DNA of 64,000 nucleotides from a virus, in IMG/VR virus record IMGVR_UViG_3300025864_000001, positions 1-64,000 of that record; one strand, 5' to 3'. Of this stretch, positions 31,211 through 38,874 are shown one piece after another. The position numbers and the translations under genes were made by a program. The notes under the pieces are model-generated. The model made no database searches, was not told the DNA's origin, and saw only the letters and a program-made list of their open reading frames with translations. Numbering within the stretch: position 1 is the first letter of the stretch; every line of letters begins with the position of its first letter.

Positions 31211-31648
31211 ATGAAAAAAATGCTTATCCTCGCACTGATCGCACTCTTTTACATAGTGTCCAGTGCGTTGACACCGCCTCAAACGGTGCCCGTTGACCAA
31301 GATGTTGGCTATTCGTTAATTGCGAATCAGAACACATCAGTAATAACAATTCTTCCAGTTCAAAGCCCGGTTATTGCCGGTGAAGTAAGTTACACAATTA
31401 CCAGGGGGTCCAGTGTGATTGACAAGGGTCTGATTAATTCAGATGCCATAGTGTATAATCATCAGGAAAGTTTCACATGTAATACTTACTACACAATTGA
31501 CAGGCTTGATTCAAAACTGCCGATATTAGCAGGATTTGAAAATCAAATAAAGAACCCTCCGGGTAGAAACAGTATGAGCACAGACTTGGGAGGACTGCTA
31601 ATTGAATATGATGTTCCCCGGGACGGGGCAAAGTCCAGACATATCTAA
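31211..31648 (+). CDS. Secreted protein with its own promoter (possible moron gene)
   Basis: From ATG 31211 the protein (145 residues; an ATG two codons before is possible) has a signal peptide (KKMLILALIALFYIVSSA) and a mature part of mixed strands. It is flanked by its own consensus promoter and a terminator, so it is a separately expressed single-gene unit at the end of the rightward cluster. Its family is unknown; a periplasmic or surface role is inferred from the signal. Confidence 0.6.
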   Translation: MKKMLILALIALFYIVSSALTPPQTVPVDQDVGYSLIANQNTSVITILPVQSPVIAGEVSYTITRGSSVIDKGLINSDAIVYNHQESFTCNTYYTIDRLDSKLPILAGFENQIKNPPGRNSMSTDLGGLLIEYDVPRDGAKSRHI

Positions 31649-31673
31649 GAAAAGCCAATTGGCATAAATAATA

Positions 31674-31706
31674 AAGCACCTCGTAAATGGGGTGCTTCTT
31701 TTTTAT
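31674..31706. terminator. Bidirectional-type terminator between convergent genes
   Basis: AAGCACC/GGTGCTT (31674-31680 and 31691-31697) forms a 7-bp stem followed on the plus strand by CTTTTTTA; on the minus strand the flank is TATTATT-rich. It lies between the secreted-protein stop and the collagen-fibre stop. Confidence 0.8.
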
Positions 31707-31721
31707 GATGATTAGTATTAA

Positions 31722-32921
31722 TTACCTTATTTCTTCTATATTTCCGACTTGAGCCGTGAATGTTCCTGAGCTACAAATCACTGTTAGATTTATATACCAA
31801 ATTCCTGATATAGTAATTGCAGGAGTAGTGGGTGCTGCCACATAAGTTGGTAATTGAACTGCTCCGGCATAGCCAACTCCCTCTGCTTTAATTGTGGTTG
31901 CTGACCGGATAGTTATTAATACATCAAATCCCGCCCTCGCATTTGCCGCCTGTGCTGCTGACGTTACCGCCGTCCAATCAATTGTATCAGAGATTGTCCC
32001 TAAATTCCCGCATCTTACTTTAAATATCAATGTACCTGTTGACGATGAATTACCAATGATCCATGCTCGGAAAGTTGATCCTACACTTGCACGTGCTGCT
32101 GGTATTTGTAATTGAAGTAATACCTTTTCAGTTGTGCCGGAAGTAACCACCGGAGCCAATAAATTTGCAAATAGCCTTACAGGGGCGTCAGTCCCATTTT
32201 GTCCGGGAACTCCTTGATCCCCTTTATCTCCTTTTAATCCATCAAAATAGTCAATATTTTTAACAGGGGTATTACCGGGAATACCTTGTATGCCCTGATC
32301 TCCTTTAAGTCCTTGCGAACCATCATTGCCGGGCAAACCTTGATCTCCCTTGTCTCCTTTTGAACCCGGAGTCCCAGGAGCACCGTCTTCTCCATTGAAA
32401 TAATCAACATTAAGCACAGGAGTACGCCCATCTTCTCCGTCCGCGCCTGCCTGCCCTGTTGCACCATCATTACCAGGGATGCCCTGCATGCCTCGTGAAC
32501 CCGACTGTCCTGCCTCCCCATTTGTACCATTTTCACCTTTAAGGGATAATAACCATTCCGATTCTATCCCCGTAAAACCATTCTCAACTGCTACCTGATA
32601 TGCTGACTTACCATCAGTAGACGGAATTTGATCTGCAATAGTGGCAATCTGTTCCGGGGTCAACTCAACTGCAGGCGGTGGTATTTGCGCAGCAATCTCC
32701 ATTATCACAGCAGGCACCACGGATAATGCTATTTCTGCTATATGCCCAAGTAGATTAATAACACCCCAGCTACCACGAGGAATCTGAGCCGATGCTGTGC
32801 CAATAACAACATCTCCGAGATTAGCAAAATCAAATGAGTCTTTCTTTGTGGCATGTAGCTTAACCGGATCACCAATTTTGATCGCACGTCCAGAAGCGTT
32901 TAGAAGTCTTTTCTGTGCCAC
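31722..32921 (-). CDS. Collagen-like tail fibre / adhesin protein
   Basis: The 399-residue protein has an N-terminal domain to about residue 100, then a linker (SAYQVAVENGFTGIESEWL) typical of phage fibres, then collagen-like Gly-x-y triplets at about 129-246 (rich in GxP, GxD, GDKG), interrupted by two short non-collagen segments NVDYFNGEDG and NIDYFDGLKG that are repeated, and a beta-rich C-terminal domain (about 250-399) that is a likely receptor-binding head. Collagen triplets would trimerise. It has a promoter of its own and is separate from the main tail gene block. Confidence 0.8.
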   Translation of the reverse strand: MAQKRLLNASGRAIKIGDPVKLHATKKDSFDFANLGDVVIGTASAQIPRGSWGVINLLGHIAEIALSVVPAVIMEIAAQIPPPAVELTPEQIATIADQIPSTDGKSAYQVAVENGFTGIESEWLLSLKGENGTNGEAGQSGSRGMQGIPGNDGATGQAGADGEDGRTPVLNVDYFNGEDGAPGTPGSKGDKGDQGLPGNDGSQGLKGDQGIQGIPGNTPVKNIDYFDGLKGDKGDQGVPGQNGTDAPVRLFANLLAPVVTSGTTEKVLLQLQIPAARASVGSTFRAWIIGNSSSTGTLIFKVRCGNLGTISDTIDWTAVTSAAQAANARAGFDVLITIRSATTIKAEGVGYAGAVQLPTYVAAPTTPAITISGIWYINLTVICSSGTFTAQVGNIEEIR

Positions 32922-32940
32922 GGGAAATAGATTTATCTCC

Positions 32941-32971
32941 CAAAGGTATGCTTTTATTTTAAACTCTCAAT
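32941..32971 (-). promoter_or_regulatory. Bacteroidetes-type promoter for the fibre gene
   Basis: On the minus strand TACCTTTG (32948-32941) matches TAnnTTTG, and ATTG (32971-32968), 19 bases upstream, resembles the TTTG element. Start near 32935, about 14 bases before the fibre ATG. It lies partly inside the end of the preceding gene. Confidence 0.6.
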
Positions 32972-33436
32972 AAATTTCTTATTGAAATGTCCAATAACCG
33001 CTTGTTGCTCGTTTAACGTAAACTTATAACCCACGATGCCCCTAACAGTGTATGGGAAGTATTTGCGGTACTCCACGAGTAGTTCTGCCTCTAAACGGCT
33101 TAAAACAGTCCAATCAGCGGTATTCTTTCCCCGTGACTTCTCCTCAAAGTCCAGAGAGTATTGTATTCGCTCTTCTGCTGTGGCTTGCATCCATAATCCT
33201 GCCTCTCCAGGTGTAACCAATGCAATAGCTTTCATATAGTATTTAAAATACGGATATCCCTTTACCGGAAGCACGTGTAGAAAACAATTAGCCCATAGCG
33301 GGGTATTGACGTATTCTCTAAGCCATAGTCCTGACACAACGGATTTATTGGAGAACTGTTGCCAGATAGTCTTGCGTATTAACGTCATAGCCACTTCCGA
33401 TGCCCTGGGTGGCTCTATTTGATGGATGTTCGTCAT
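32954..33436 (-). CDS. HNH-like protein paralogue lacking the conserved His
   Basis: The 160-residue protein contains NTPLWANCFLHVLPVKGYP, which matches NTDMFVNCFAHVLNKKNYL of the 169-residue protein at 35319-35828, followed by a similar C-terminal helix (EAELLVEYRKYF vs MKAEYIAFKKL). The later His that fits an HNH position in the other copy (PEFHRIVD) is absent here. Thus a duplicated, probably inactive or altered copy. Ends 18 bases inside the fibre promoter region. Confidence 0.6.
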   Translation of the reverse strand: MTNIHQIEPPRASEVAMTLIRKTIWQQFSNKSVVSGLWLREYVNTPLWANCFLHVLPVKGYPYFKYYMKAIALVTPGEAGLWMQATAEERIQYSLDFEEKSRGKNTADWTVLSRLEAELLVEYRKYFPYTVRGIVGYKFTLNEQQAVIGHFNKKFIESLK

Positions 33437-33437
33437 A

Positions 33438-33731
33438 TTACTTACCTTTCACTTCTCTAAGCCAGTACTTACGGATTTCATTAAGTGTCATCCAAATAGC
33501 AGGTTGATTCATATCCATTACCATATATTTTGCTTTATTTCTTGTAACGCGGTCAGTCATTGTATTGAGTGGTAGCCACTCGACAAATTCCTTCTCGACA
33601 TACTCACTCTCTATTAGAGCGGTAATCTTCTGTTCTACAATCTTATAATGCGTTTCAGATAGAAATTTCTTACCATTAACCTTTGTTGCGGGGTCTGAAT
33701 AACCTTTTAAAATCTTTATAATTTCTTCCAT
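33438..33731 (-). CDS. Hypothetical protein, 97 residues
   Basis: A 97-residue, helical and moderately basic protein starting MEEIIKILKGYSDPATK. No family recognised. Its stop is just before the start of the HNH-like paralogue. Confidence 0.55.
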   Translation of the reverse strand: MEEIIKILKGYSDPATKVNGKKFLSETHYKIVEQKITALIESEYVEKEFVEWLPLNTMTDRVTRNKAKYMVMDMNQPAIWMTLNEIRKYWLREVKGK

Positions 33732-33756
33732 ATTCTTGTTATTTATGTTCCATTAG

Positions 33757-34281
33757 TTATTTTGTGTAATACATATCACTCTCCGCTTTCAGGTCTTCAG
33801 TTGTGATAGTGTCCTTTGTCCGGTCATGTTCAACTACCCCATTTCTATCAGGTTTGCCCCATTTACGTTTTTTGTTTTTCTCCATTTTCTCTTTTGCATC
33901 AAAAAATAGAGTGTTAAATTCAATCCCGTATTTTGAAGTTGCATTAAGAACAAGAATAAAACAGTCTGCAAGTTCTTCTCTGATCGGAAACAAACTACCG
34001 TCCTGCATTGCCTTAATAGCTTCGTTAACTTCTTTCTTTAAATGATAAAGCGGTGCAATTGCCGTTCTTTCTTTGCCAAAGGTGTTATCAGCCCATTCAT
34101 GTACATCATTCATAAACTCTTGTATGGTCAGTTCCTCTCTTATCTTTTCCTGATGATAGGCTTCCAAAACTTCATTAATTTGTTCTATTGTAAATACATA
34201 TAAATCTGCTTCTATTCCTGTAAGAATTTTAACATTACCTTTGTCCATTTTAAAGGAATTGAAATCTTCTTTTGTTTTCAT
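33757..34281 (-). CDS. MazG-like nucleotide pyrophosphohydrolase
   Basis: From ATG 34281 the 174-residue protein has the MazG/DUF550-type pattern: LYHLKKEVNEAI (metal-binding Glu), EELADCFILVLNA (EExxD-type), and a C-terminal KKRKWGKPDRNG typical of these phage enzymes. They hydrolyse dNTPs or alarmones to NMP and pyrophosphate. The long N-terminal extension in the frame to 34398 overlaps the next gene, so it is not used. Likely cytosolic; may lower (p)ppGpp or trim nucleotide pools. Confidence 0.75.
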   Translation of the reverse strand: MKTKEDFNSFKMDKGNVKILTGIEADLYVFTIEQINEVLEAYHQEKIREELTIQEFMNDVHEWADNTFGKERTAIAPLYHLKKEVNEAIKAMQDGSLFPIREELADCFILVLNATSKYGIEFNTLFFDAKEKMEKNKKRKWGKPDRNGVVEHDRTKDTITTEDLKAESDMYYTK

Positions 34282-34300
34282 TGTTACTGTTTTACGTTGG

Positions 34301-34501
34301 TTATTTAAGCATCCCCTGCTCTTCCATGTATCTATTAACATCCTGCATTCCAAGCAATACGGATAATGCAGCATCAGCCATCCTTCCTGCGAAATCATCA
34401 GGCCAGGTTATATCAAATTCATTCAATAACTCTTCATCATCCATTGCCTTTTCAATTGCATCAGATAATTTTGCTTTGATTTTTGCTTCAATTGTTTTCA
34501 T
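34301..34501 (-). CDS. Hypothetical protein, 66 residues
   Basis: A helical, acidic 66-residue protein (KTIEAKIKAKLSDAIEKAMD...). Function unknown. It is 19 bases upstream of the MazG-like start. Confidence 0.55.
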   Translation of the reverse strand: MKTIEAKIKAKLSDAIEKAMDDEELLNEFDITWPDDFAGRMADAALSVLLGMQDVNRYMEEQGMLK

Positions 34502-34530
34502 ATCTCATTTATTAAATTAACTAACTAATT

Positions 34531-34725
34531 TCATGGCTTTTCGACTGGTTTAAATGCGAACTCTTTCTTATTGACAATATATTCCTGAAAATCATCTTCG
34601 AATAAAACAACCTTTTTTTCAACTGCTTTTATCTGACCGTAAGCCATAAGCGCACCTTTAAAACCCTTTTTTATATATTTAAAAGATGCGGTACCCCAAT
34701 CACCAACTGAATAATTCTCTTCCAT
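34531..34725 (-). CDS. Hypothetical protein, 64 residues
   Basis: A small strand-rich protein (ENYSVGDWGTASFKYIKKGF) possibly SH3-like. It overlaps the muramidase stop as TAATG. Family not recognised. Confidence 0.55.
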   Translation of the reverse strand: MEENYSVGDWGTASFKYIKKGFKGALMAYGQIKAVEKKVVLFEDDFQEYIVNKKEFAFKPVEKP

Positions 34726-35135
34726 TACAATACCTTTTGAATTAACCGCCAGTAACTTTCACTTGCCTTTTTTGTCCCTGCTTCGCCAGAACACCACGCC
34801 CGTACAATCTTCTCATAACTCCGGCCATTTGTGTAGTACATAAACACTTCTTTTGCTCTCTCATAGTGGTACATGTCAGCCATAACGTAATGATTTCCGG
34901 TCCGCTGGTTATATTCCCGAAGCCGAACAGGCCGGATCTGAAAATAACTAACTGCAATTTCTTTTTTATTGTAAGCTGTCTGCTCGCCTCTGCTTTCCAC
35001 TGTCACTACAGCGTTAATCAGGGGCGTATAGTAATTTATCACTTCCGGTGCAAGGATTACTATGCTCGAACAGTCGGGTGCCTTTAAAGTGGCTGAAAAG
35101 AGGCTTAGTATTAAAATTAAGTTCATACGTTTCAT
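34725..35135 (-). CDS. Secreted lytic transglycosylase-like protein
   Basis: The 136-residue protein has an N-terminal signal (KRMNLILILSLFSATLK) and a SLT-like domain with VTVESRGEQTAYNKKEIAVS and YFQIRPVRLREYN, i.e. the catalytic Glu-Ser followed by the (S/G)-xxQI pattern of transglycosylases. A later segment has WCSGEAG. It cleaves peptidoglycan. A second such enzyme is at 29514-30077 on the other strand. The ATGA overlap with the preceding Cys-rich gene supports this start. Confidence 0.72.
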   Translation of the reverse strand: MKRMNLILILSLFSATLKAPDCSSIVILAPEVINYYTPLINAVVTVESRGEQTAYNKKEIAVSYFQIRPVRLREYNQRTGNHYVMADMYHYERAKEVFMYYTNGRSYEKIVRAWCSGEAGTKKASESYWRLIQKVL

Positions 35136-35305
35136 TGCGATTGTTTAAATTCATACTTCAAATTATCTATTACAAAAAATTCCGCATGGTTCTTCATATT
35201 CTTAAGATCACATATTTCGCAATCATCACATCCCGCTCCAAGCCAATATTTAAAACAAAATGACCCGCATGGACCTTGCTTCTTGTTTTTTGATAGTGTT
35301 TTCAT
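35132..35305 (-). CDS. Small Cys-rich protein, 57 residues
   Basis: A 57-residue protein from ATG 35305 with five cysteines: GPCGSFCFKYW, AGCDDCEICDL. A metal-binding or disulphide knot is possible. It overlaps the transglycosylase start as ATGA. Confidence 0.55.
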   Translation of the reverse strand: MKTLSKNKKQGPCGSFCFKYWLGAGCDDCEICDLKNMKNHAEFFVIDNLKYEFKQSQ

Positions 35306-35318
35306 ATCGCTTATTTGG

Positions 35319-35828
35319 TTACGCGAGTAAATTTAACTTTTTAAATGCGATGTATTCTGCTTTCATCGCTATTACAAGGGCATCCCACTCCGTAAACTTC
35401 CAATTTGGATGATTAGTCTTTTCAAGTGTGGTGCCTTGGTCAACTATCCTGTGAAACTCCGGCAATACCACTCTGATATTCTCTGGGTTTAGTTTGAAGT
35501 AGAGATAATTCTTTTTATTCAGCACGTGCGCAAAACAGTTTACGAACATATCCGTATTATAGAAGCGGTTTAAGCGTTCTCCGGTGTACGGACACGTCAC
35601 AATACCCTTTACGTCTTTTGCTTCATCCCAGAGCCAGTTAAATAGGTCTATTTGCGATTCAAAAGGGAAGTCATAGTCTCTTACACGTGTTTTTTGTGCA
35701 AATGCAGGAGTTTTCTTAGGCTTTTTGTCGGTGCGAAGATACTGATGCCGTTTACAGTAGCCATATCCGGTCTTCTTGTCAGTCCCCCAAACAGACTGAG
35801 TGCAATTATCAAATTCGCAGTATCTCAT
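35319..35828 (-). CDS. HNH-like / NinG-type protein
   Basis: A 169-residue protein with an N-terminal Cys/His cluster (YCEFDNCTQSVWG and GYCKRHQYLRTDKK) and a second part with NCFAHVLNKKNYLYFKLN and VLPEFHRIVDQG, which fits a treble-clef nuclease with two His. This arrangement recalls NinG-type recombination nucleases. It probably processes recombination intermediates together with RecT and RusA-like proteins; active-site residues not proven. Overlaps the next gene by ATGA. Confidence 0.62.
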   Translation of the reverse strand: MRYCEFDNCTQSVWGTDKKTGYGYCKRHQYLRTDKKPKKTPAFAQKTRVRDYDFPFESQIDLFNWLWDEAKDVKGIVTCPYTGERLNRFYNTDMFVNCFAHVLNKKNYLYFKLNPENIRVVLPEFHRIVDQGTTLEKTNHPNWKFTEWDALVIAMKAEYIAFKKLNLLA

Positions 35829-36187
35829 TCTGTGGCTTTTTTAATTTCATAAGCAAGGTGAAAAGGACAATTAGTCCCATGATTTTCTTCGCCCCAATCA
35901 TCTTTGTTGCAGAAAGGACATCCTTTATTTTCGTCTCTTTCAAGAAGTTTTTCTACTAATAGCCTCATATCCGGTGCAGCGGCAATTAGTTTCATGTTCG
36001 CCTCTATTTCCGCTTTCTGTTTAATATACTCTTTATCAGAATCAGGTAACATTGAATTGCAGATAAATTCAGTATAAGTTCCACCTATTGGCAATTTAGT
36101 GTTCACCCCAACACCGAGGCATATTTTTTTAGGTTTCCTCTCGTAATATTTAAAAATAAGTTCCCATTTTCCTGCTGTGTGTTTCAT
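35825..36187 (-). CDS. KHTxGxW / AAAPD family protein with CxxC insert
   Basis: The 120-residue protein has MKHTAGKWELIFK, EANMKLIAAAPDMRLLVEKL and a final YEIKKATE like its three paralogues, but has an extra insert with CPFCNKDDWGEENHGTNCPFH that may bind metal. Function unknown. ATGA overlap with both neighbours. Confidence 0.75.
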   Translation of the reverse strand: MKHTAGKWELIFKYYERKPKKICLGVGVNTKLPIGGTYTEFICNSMLPDSDKEYIKQKAEIEANMKLIAAAPDMRLLVEKLLERDENKGCPFCNKDDWGEENHGTNCPFHLAYEIKKATE

Positions 36188-36528
36188 AATTCCTCCTGTC
36201 TAAATGCGTTTACAACTTCACAGACAAAGTTACCAGCACCAAGTCCTCCGATGACACCTATTACAGCGAATAGCCACCAAGGGGTAAATACTATTATGTA
36301 AAATAGACTCAGCAGAAACACAACCCATGGACTGACACAGAAGCAGCACCGGATAAATTTCACCAGCATTGAATCGGATACATGGTCAATCAGATGACGG
36401 TTATTCACAACCTCAAGGTACTTGCCAAATTTGCGGAAGACCATATTTTTACGAATTATACGAGTCCAGAAGCAGGAGAATAACCCTGCAAGGATTCCGA
36501 GATACATCATGTTTACTATGTGATTCAT
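36184..36528 (-). CDS. Membrane protein, holin-like (candidate)
   Basis: From ATG 36528 the 114-residue protein has one N-terminal span (IVNMMYLGILAGLFSCFW) and two to three C-terminal spans (FCVSPWVVFLLSLFYIIVF, WLFAVIGVIGGLGAGNFV). Size and topology fit a holin or a phage envelope protein. It lies three genes from the muramidase. The longer upstream start runs into a terminator hairpin and is rejected. Confidence 0.5.
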   Translation of the reverse strand: MNHIVNMMYLGILAGLFSCFWTRIIRKNMVFRKFGKYLEVVNNRHLIDHVSDSMLVKFIRCCFCVSPWVVFLLSLFYIIVFTPWWLFAVIGVIGGLGAGNFVCEVVNAFRQEEL

Positions 36529-36550
36529 CGTTTTTAAATTTAAGTTGTTA

Positions 36551-36594
36551 ATAAAAAAAGGAGGCACGTTATCATCTCGATATTGTAGCCTCCC
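36551..36594 (-). terminator. Rho-independent terminator before the membrane gene
   Basis: On the minus strand GGAGGC/GCCTCC (36593-36588 with 36565-36560) followed by seven T. It lies between the RecT operon end and the membrane protein start, and downstream of a TATATTTG box (36635-36628), giving a terminator-in-leader layout like the one at 16845-16921. Confidence 0.7.
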
Positions 36595-36627
36595 TGTTTC
36601 TTTTGCAGTAATCAAAAGAAGTAGCTA

Positions 36628-36635
36628 CAAATATA
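36628..36635 (-). promoter_or_regulatory. TATATTTG promoter-like box
   Basis: A match to the -7 box on the minus strand, without an evident TTTG at the usual distance. Would start a transcript near 36622 containing the terminator hairpin in its leader. Confidence 0.35.
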
Positions 36636-36638
36636 CTG

Positions 36639-36782
36639 CTAATTTCCTTTTACCAGATACTTTTCGATTTCTTTTGCTAATTTCAATATTGGCTTTTTTG
36701 AGGTCGCTGATAATTGAATAGCCCTGTCAAGTGCAGTTGTCCTTCTTTGAAGTTTAATCTGTTTCTTTTCTTGTTTTGTCAT
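36639..36782 (-). CDS. Small basic protein, 47 residues
   Basis: A 47-residue, Lys/Gln-rich helix (MTKQEKKQIKLQRRTTALDR...) between RecT and the terminator. Probably co-transcribed with RecT. Function unknown. Confidence 0.5.
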   Translation of the reverse strand: MTKQEKKQIKLQRRTTALDRAIQLSATSKKPILKLAKEIEKYLVKGN

Positions 36783-36806
36783 AATGATAATTTTTAAAGG
36801 TTAATA

Positions 36807-38276
36807 TTAATTTGAGTTCAAAAGTTTATTGATTTCATCCACAGATGCCTGTTTAATGAAGGTTTCCTTATCGGCATATAACTTATCAATGCCTAACTTT
36901 GCGCTGAGTTCCATATATCTTGGAGTGGTAATCTGAGGTGTCACGCCCATCATCTTATTGAAAATTCCTTTGACTTCCGAAAAGTCCCTTGGTGTAGTTT
37001 CAGAGATTATCATGCCGTATTTATTGCCCGCAGGCTCTCCTTCCACTGCTTTTGCCTCTTCTTTTTTCACAGGAGCATGAAGAAAATCATCAATCTTCTT
37101 ATCCTCTTTTTCTTTATCAAACTCTTTGTTTGGCGCAATCTCACTTGCCTGAGTATTCACTGCTGATGCCTTCTCTTGCTTTTCTCTTTCCTCATTTGCC
37201 TTCAGATATGGTGCAACATGAGCATCTAATTTGCCTTCTTGGTGTGCAAATATCAGTTCACGTAATTTCTTGTTTGTGTTCTTTCCTCCAATCGTCTCGC
37301 ATCCTTCCATCATGTCCATATCTTCCATGACCGCTTTCAGAAGTATTGGGGTGTCCATGCCTTCCATCTCTTTTAAAGTCCACTGCCCTACAATAACCTC
37401 TTCTTTTACATCTGGCATGACCTCTTTATTCTCATCGGAGGAATAAGAGCCTTTCTGCGGAATAAATGGGGAATCTTCCTCTTTATTTGCCGTGACGCTT
37501 TTTGTATTCTCAGGTGTCTTTTCTTCCACAACCTCTGCATCCTGAATATTGTCCTTCTTCACCTCACCAAACTTATTGTCAGGGATCTTATTCGCTACTC
37601 GCGAAGTGGTTTTTTTGGAATGTTCTTTATCCTGATCAGTAAAAGTAATCTCTTTCCCATCCTCAGTCTTCAGAGTGATCTTTTCAGGTGAACCAGGGAT
37701 TAACCCGTCATAATCATTCAACTCCTCGACTGTTTTCATCCCTTTGAGAATGTCCTGATAGTAGTCAGAGGCATGGAATCCGATATCCCTCCATGCAATC
37801 ATACGTTTGCCGTATTTCTTATAGATGTCCTTCTGCATCAGTCCTGCAGTATTTGCATCGAATACTGAAAACTCAGTCCTGAACTCATTTGGAAGGTCTT
37901 TTCTCTTGCTAACAGTGATATGCTTATATCCTGGCTGTGGGTATTCCCCTTCGGTATATTCAGACCATGACTCGAGTATCCCACTTGCAAAGATCACTGC
38001 TTTCGCTGCCGTTCCCATAATGCCAATACGCCCCTTTACAGGATAGATGTCACTTAATGACTGCATCCATGACAGTCCGAGTTTGCGCCCGGCTTCGATG
38101 CACATTATTGCGCCCACAGCATCCCTTGATGCTTTGAAGTGCTCCGGGCAAAACCCTGAGTTGATAATCACCATCCCGACCTCTTTTACTTTTTCAAGGT
38201 CTTCGGCATGCTCAATAAGCCTTTCGATGAATGATTGCGGATTTTCTTGTCTTACTAATGATTTTTCTGTTTCCAT
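36807..38276 (-). CDS. recT: RecT-family single-strand annealing protein
   Basis: The 489-residue protein has a RecT-like core: FKASRDAVGAIMCIEAGRKLGLSWMQSLS, then MGTAAKAVIFASGILESW, and KRMIAWRDIGFHASDYYQDILKGMKT, which matches the RML-ARA-S--AR--FPDVL-G pattern of RecT/Erf-type annealing proteins. Residues about 220-430 are a long disordered charged linker (Lys/Glu/Pro-rich). The protein anneals single strands made by the exonuclease encoded at 43001-44104. It is long for RecT (about 270-300 residues), due to that extra tail. Confidence 0.75.
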   Translation of the reverse strand: METEKSLVRQENPQSFIERLIEHAEDLEKVKEVGMVIINSGFCPEHFKASRDAVGAIMCIEAGRKLGLSWMQSLSDIYPVKGRIGIMGTAAKAVIFASGILESWSEYTEGEYPQPGYKHITVSKRKDLPNEFRTEFSVFDANTAGLMQKDIYKKYGKRMIAWRDIGFHASDYYQDILKGMKTVEELNDYDGLIPGSPEKITLKTEDGKEITFTDQDKEHSKKTTSRVANKIPDNKFGEVKKDNIQDAEVVEEKTPENTKSVTANKEEDSPFIPQKGSYSSDENKEVMPDVKEEVIVGQWTLKEMEGMDTPILLKAVMEDMDMMEGCETIGGKNTNKKLRELIFAHQEGKLDAHVAPYLKANEEREKQEKASAVNTQASEIAPNKEFDKEKEDKKIDDFLHAPVKKEEAKAVEGEPAGNKYGMIISETTPRDFSEVKGIFNKMMGVTPQITTPRYMELSAKLGIDKLYADKETFIKQASVDEINKLLNSN

Positions 38277-38288
38277 GTCGTTTTTAAT

Positions 38289-38873
38289 TTATAGTTTGTA
38301 ATTATATTCTCCTTTTGTGTCAACCCATGATCTTTCTTGTGGCCGAATCCATTTTGCACCAATGAACTCGAAGAACTTTTCTTCGGTGTCGAATGCTGGT
38401 GGTAGTGTAGGGTTTGCTTTGTACTCCGGTTTGATTTTCCATGTGCTTTTCCGATCACACTCAGATTTTCTCCTTAAGCCATCAGAAGTCCCGGCCCAGC
38501 CAACCCGATTCCATTGCATAGCGAGTGCGGTGTGCGAATAAAAACTCGATCCGGTCCGAATGGCAAGTATTCTGCCATAATCTCGTTCCGTGGTCACGTA
38601 TAACTCTATCTGTATGCCCGATTCAGGATATTTGAAACGTTTTAAGCGACTGCCATTGACGACCATACCCTTGAAGCCTTCCGGGAAAATTGCGCCTAAT
38701 ACGAACTCGTCACGTGGCACACAAACAACTTCGATATCTCCTACATACTCCACTTCTCTACGCACTGATCCGGCAATAGAAATATAAAGGCATACCGTAT
38801 CAATGTAAGCCATGAATCGTTTCGCCACGTTCTGTGCTACTGCTAATGGTATCTTATTCTCTGTGGTGCTCAT
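38289..38873 (-). CDS. PolX/DNA polymerase beta-like nucleotidyltransferase
   Basis: From ATG 38873 the 194-residue protein has AGSVRREVEYVGDIEVVCVP: the G-S-x-RR...GDI-x pattern of family X polymerase palms, with Asp46 and Glu48 (usual second Asp replaced) and a third acidic residue in IQIELYVT (Glu90). A FAIRTG-like SFY/ILAIRTGSSFYS segment follows, resembling the nucleotide-binding region. No 8-kDa lyase or HhH domain is seen, so it is a minimal enzyme. Could be a gap-filling polymerase or another nucleotidyltransferase. Confidence 0.68.
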   Translation of the reverse strand: MSTTENKIPLAVAQNVAKRFMAYIDTVCLYISIAGSVRREVEYVGDIEVVCVPRDEFVLGAIFPEGFKGMVVNGSRLKRFKYPESGIQIELYVTTERDYGRILAIRTGSSFYSHTALAMQWNRVGWAGTSDGLRRKSECDRKSTWKIKPEYKANPTLPPAFDTEEKFFEFIGAKWIRPQERSWVDTKGEYNYKL

Positions 38874-38874
38874 T

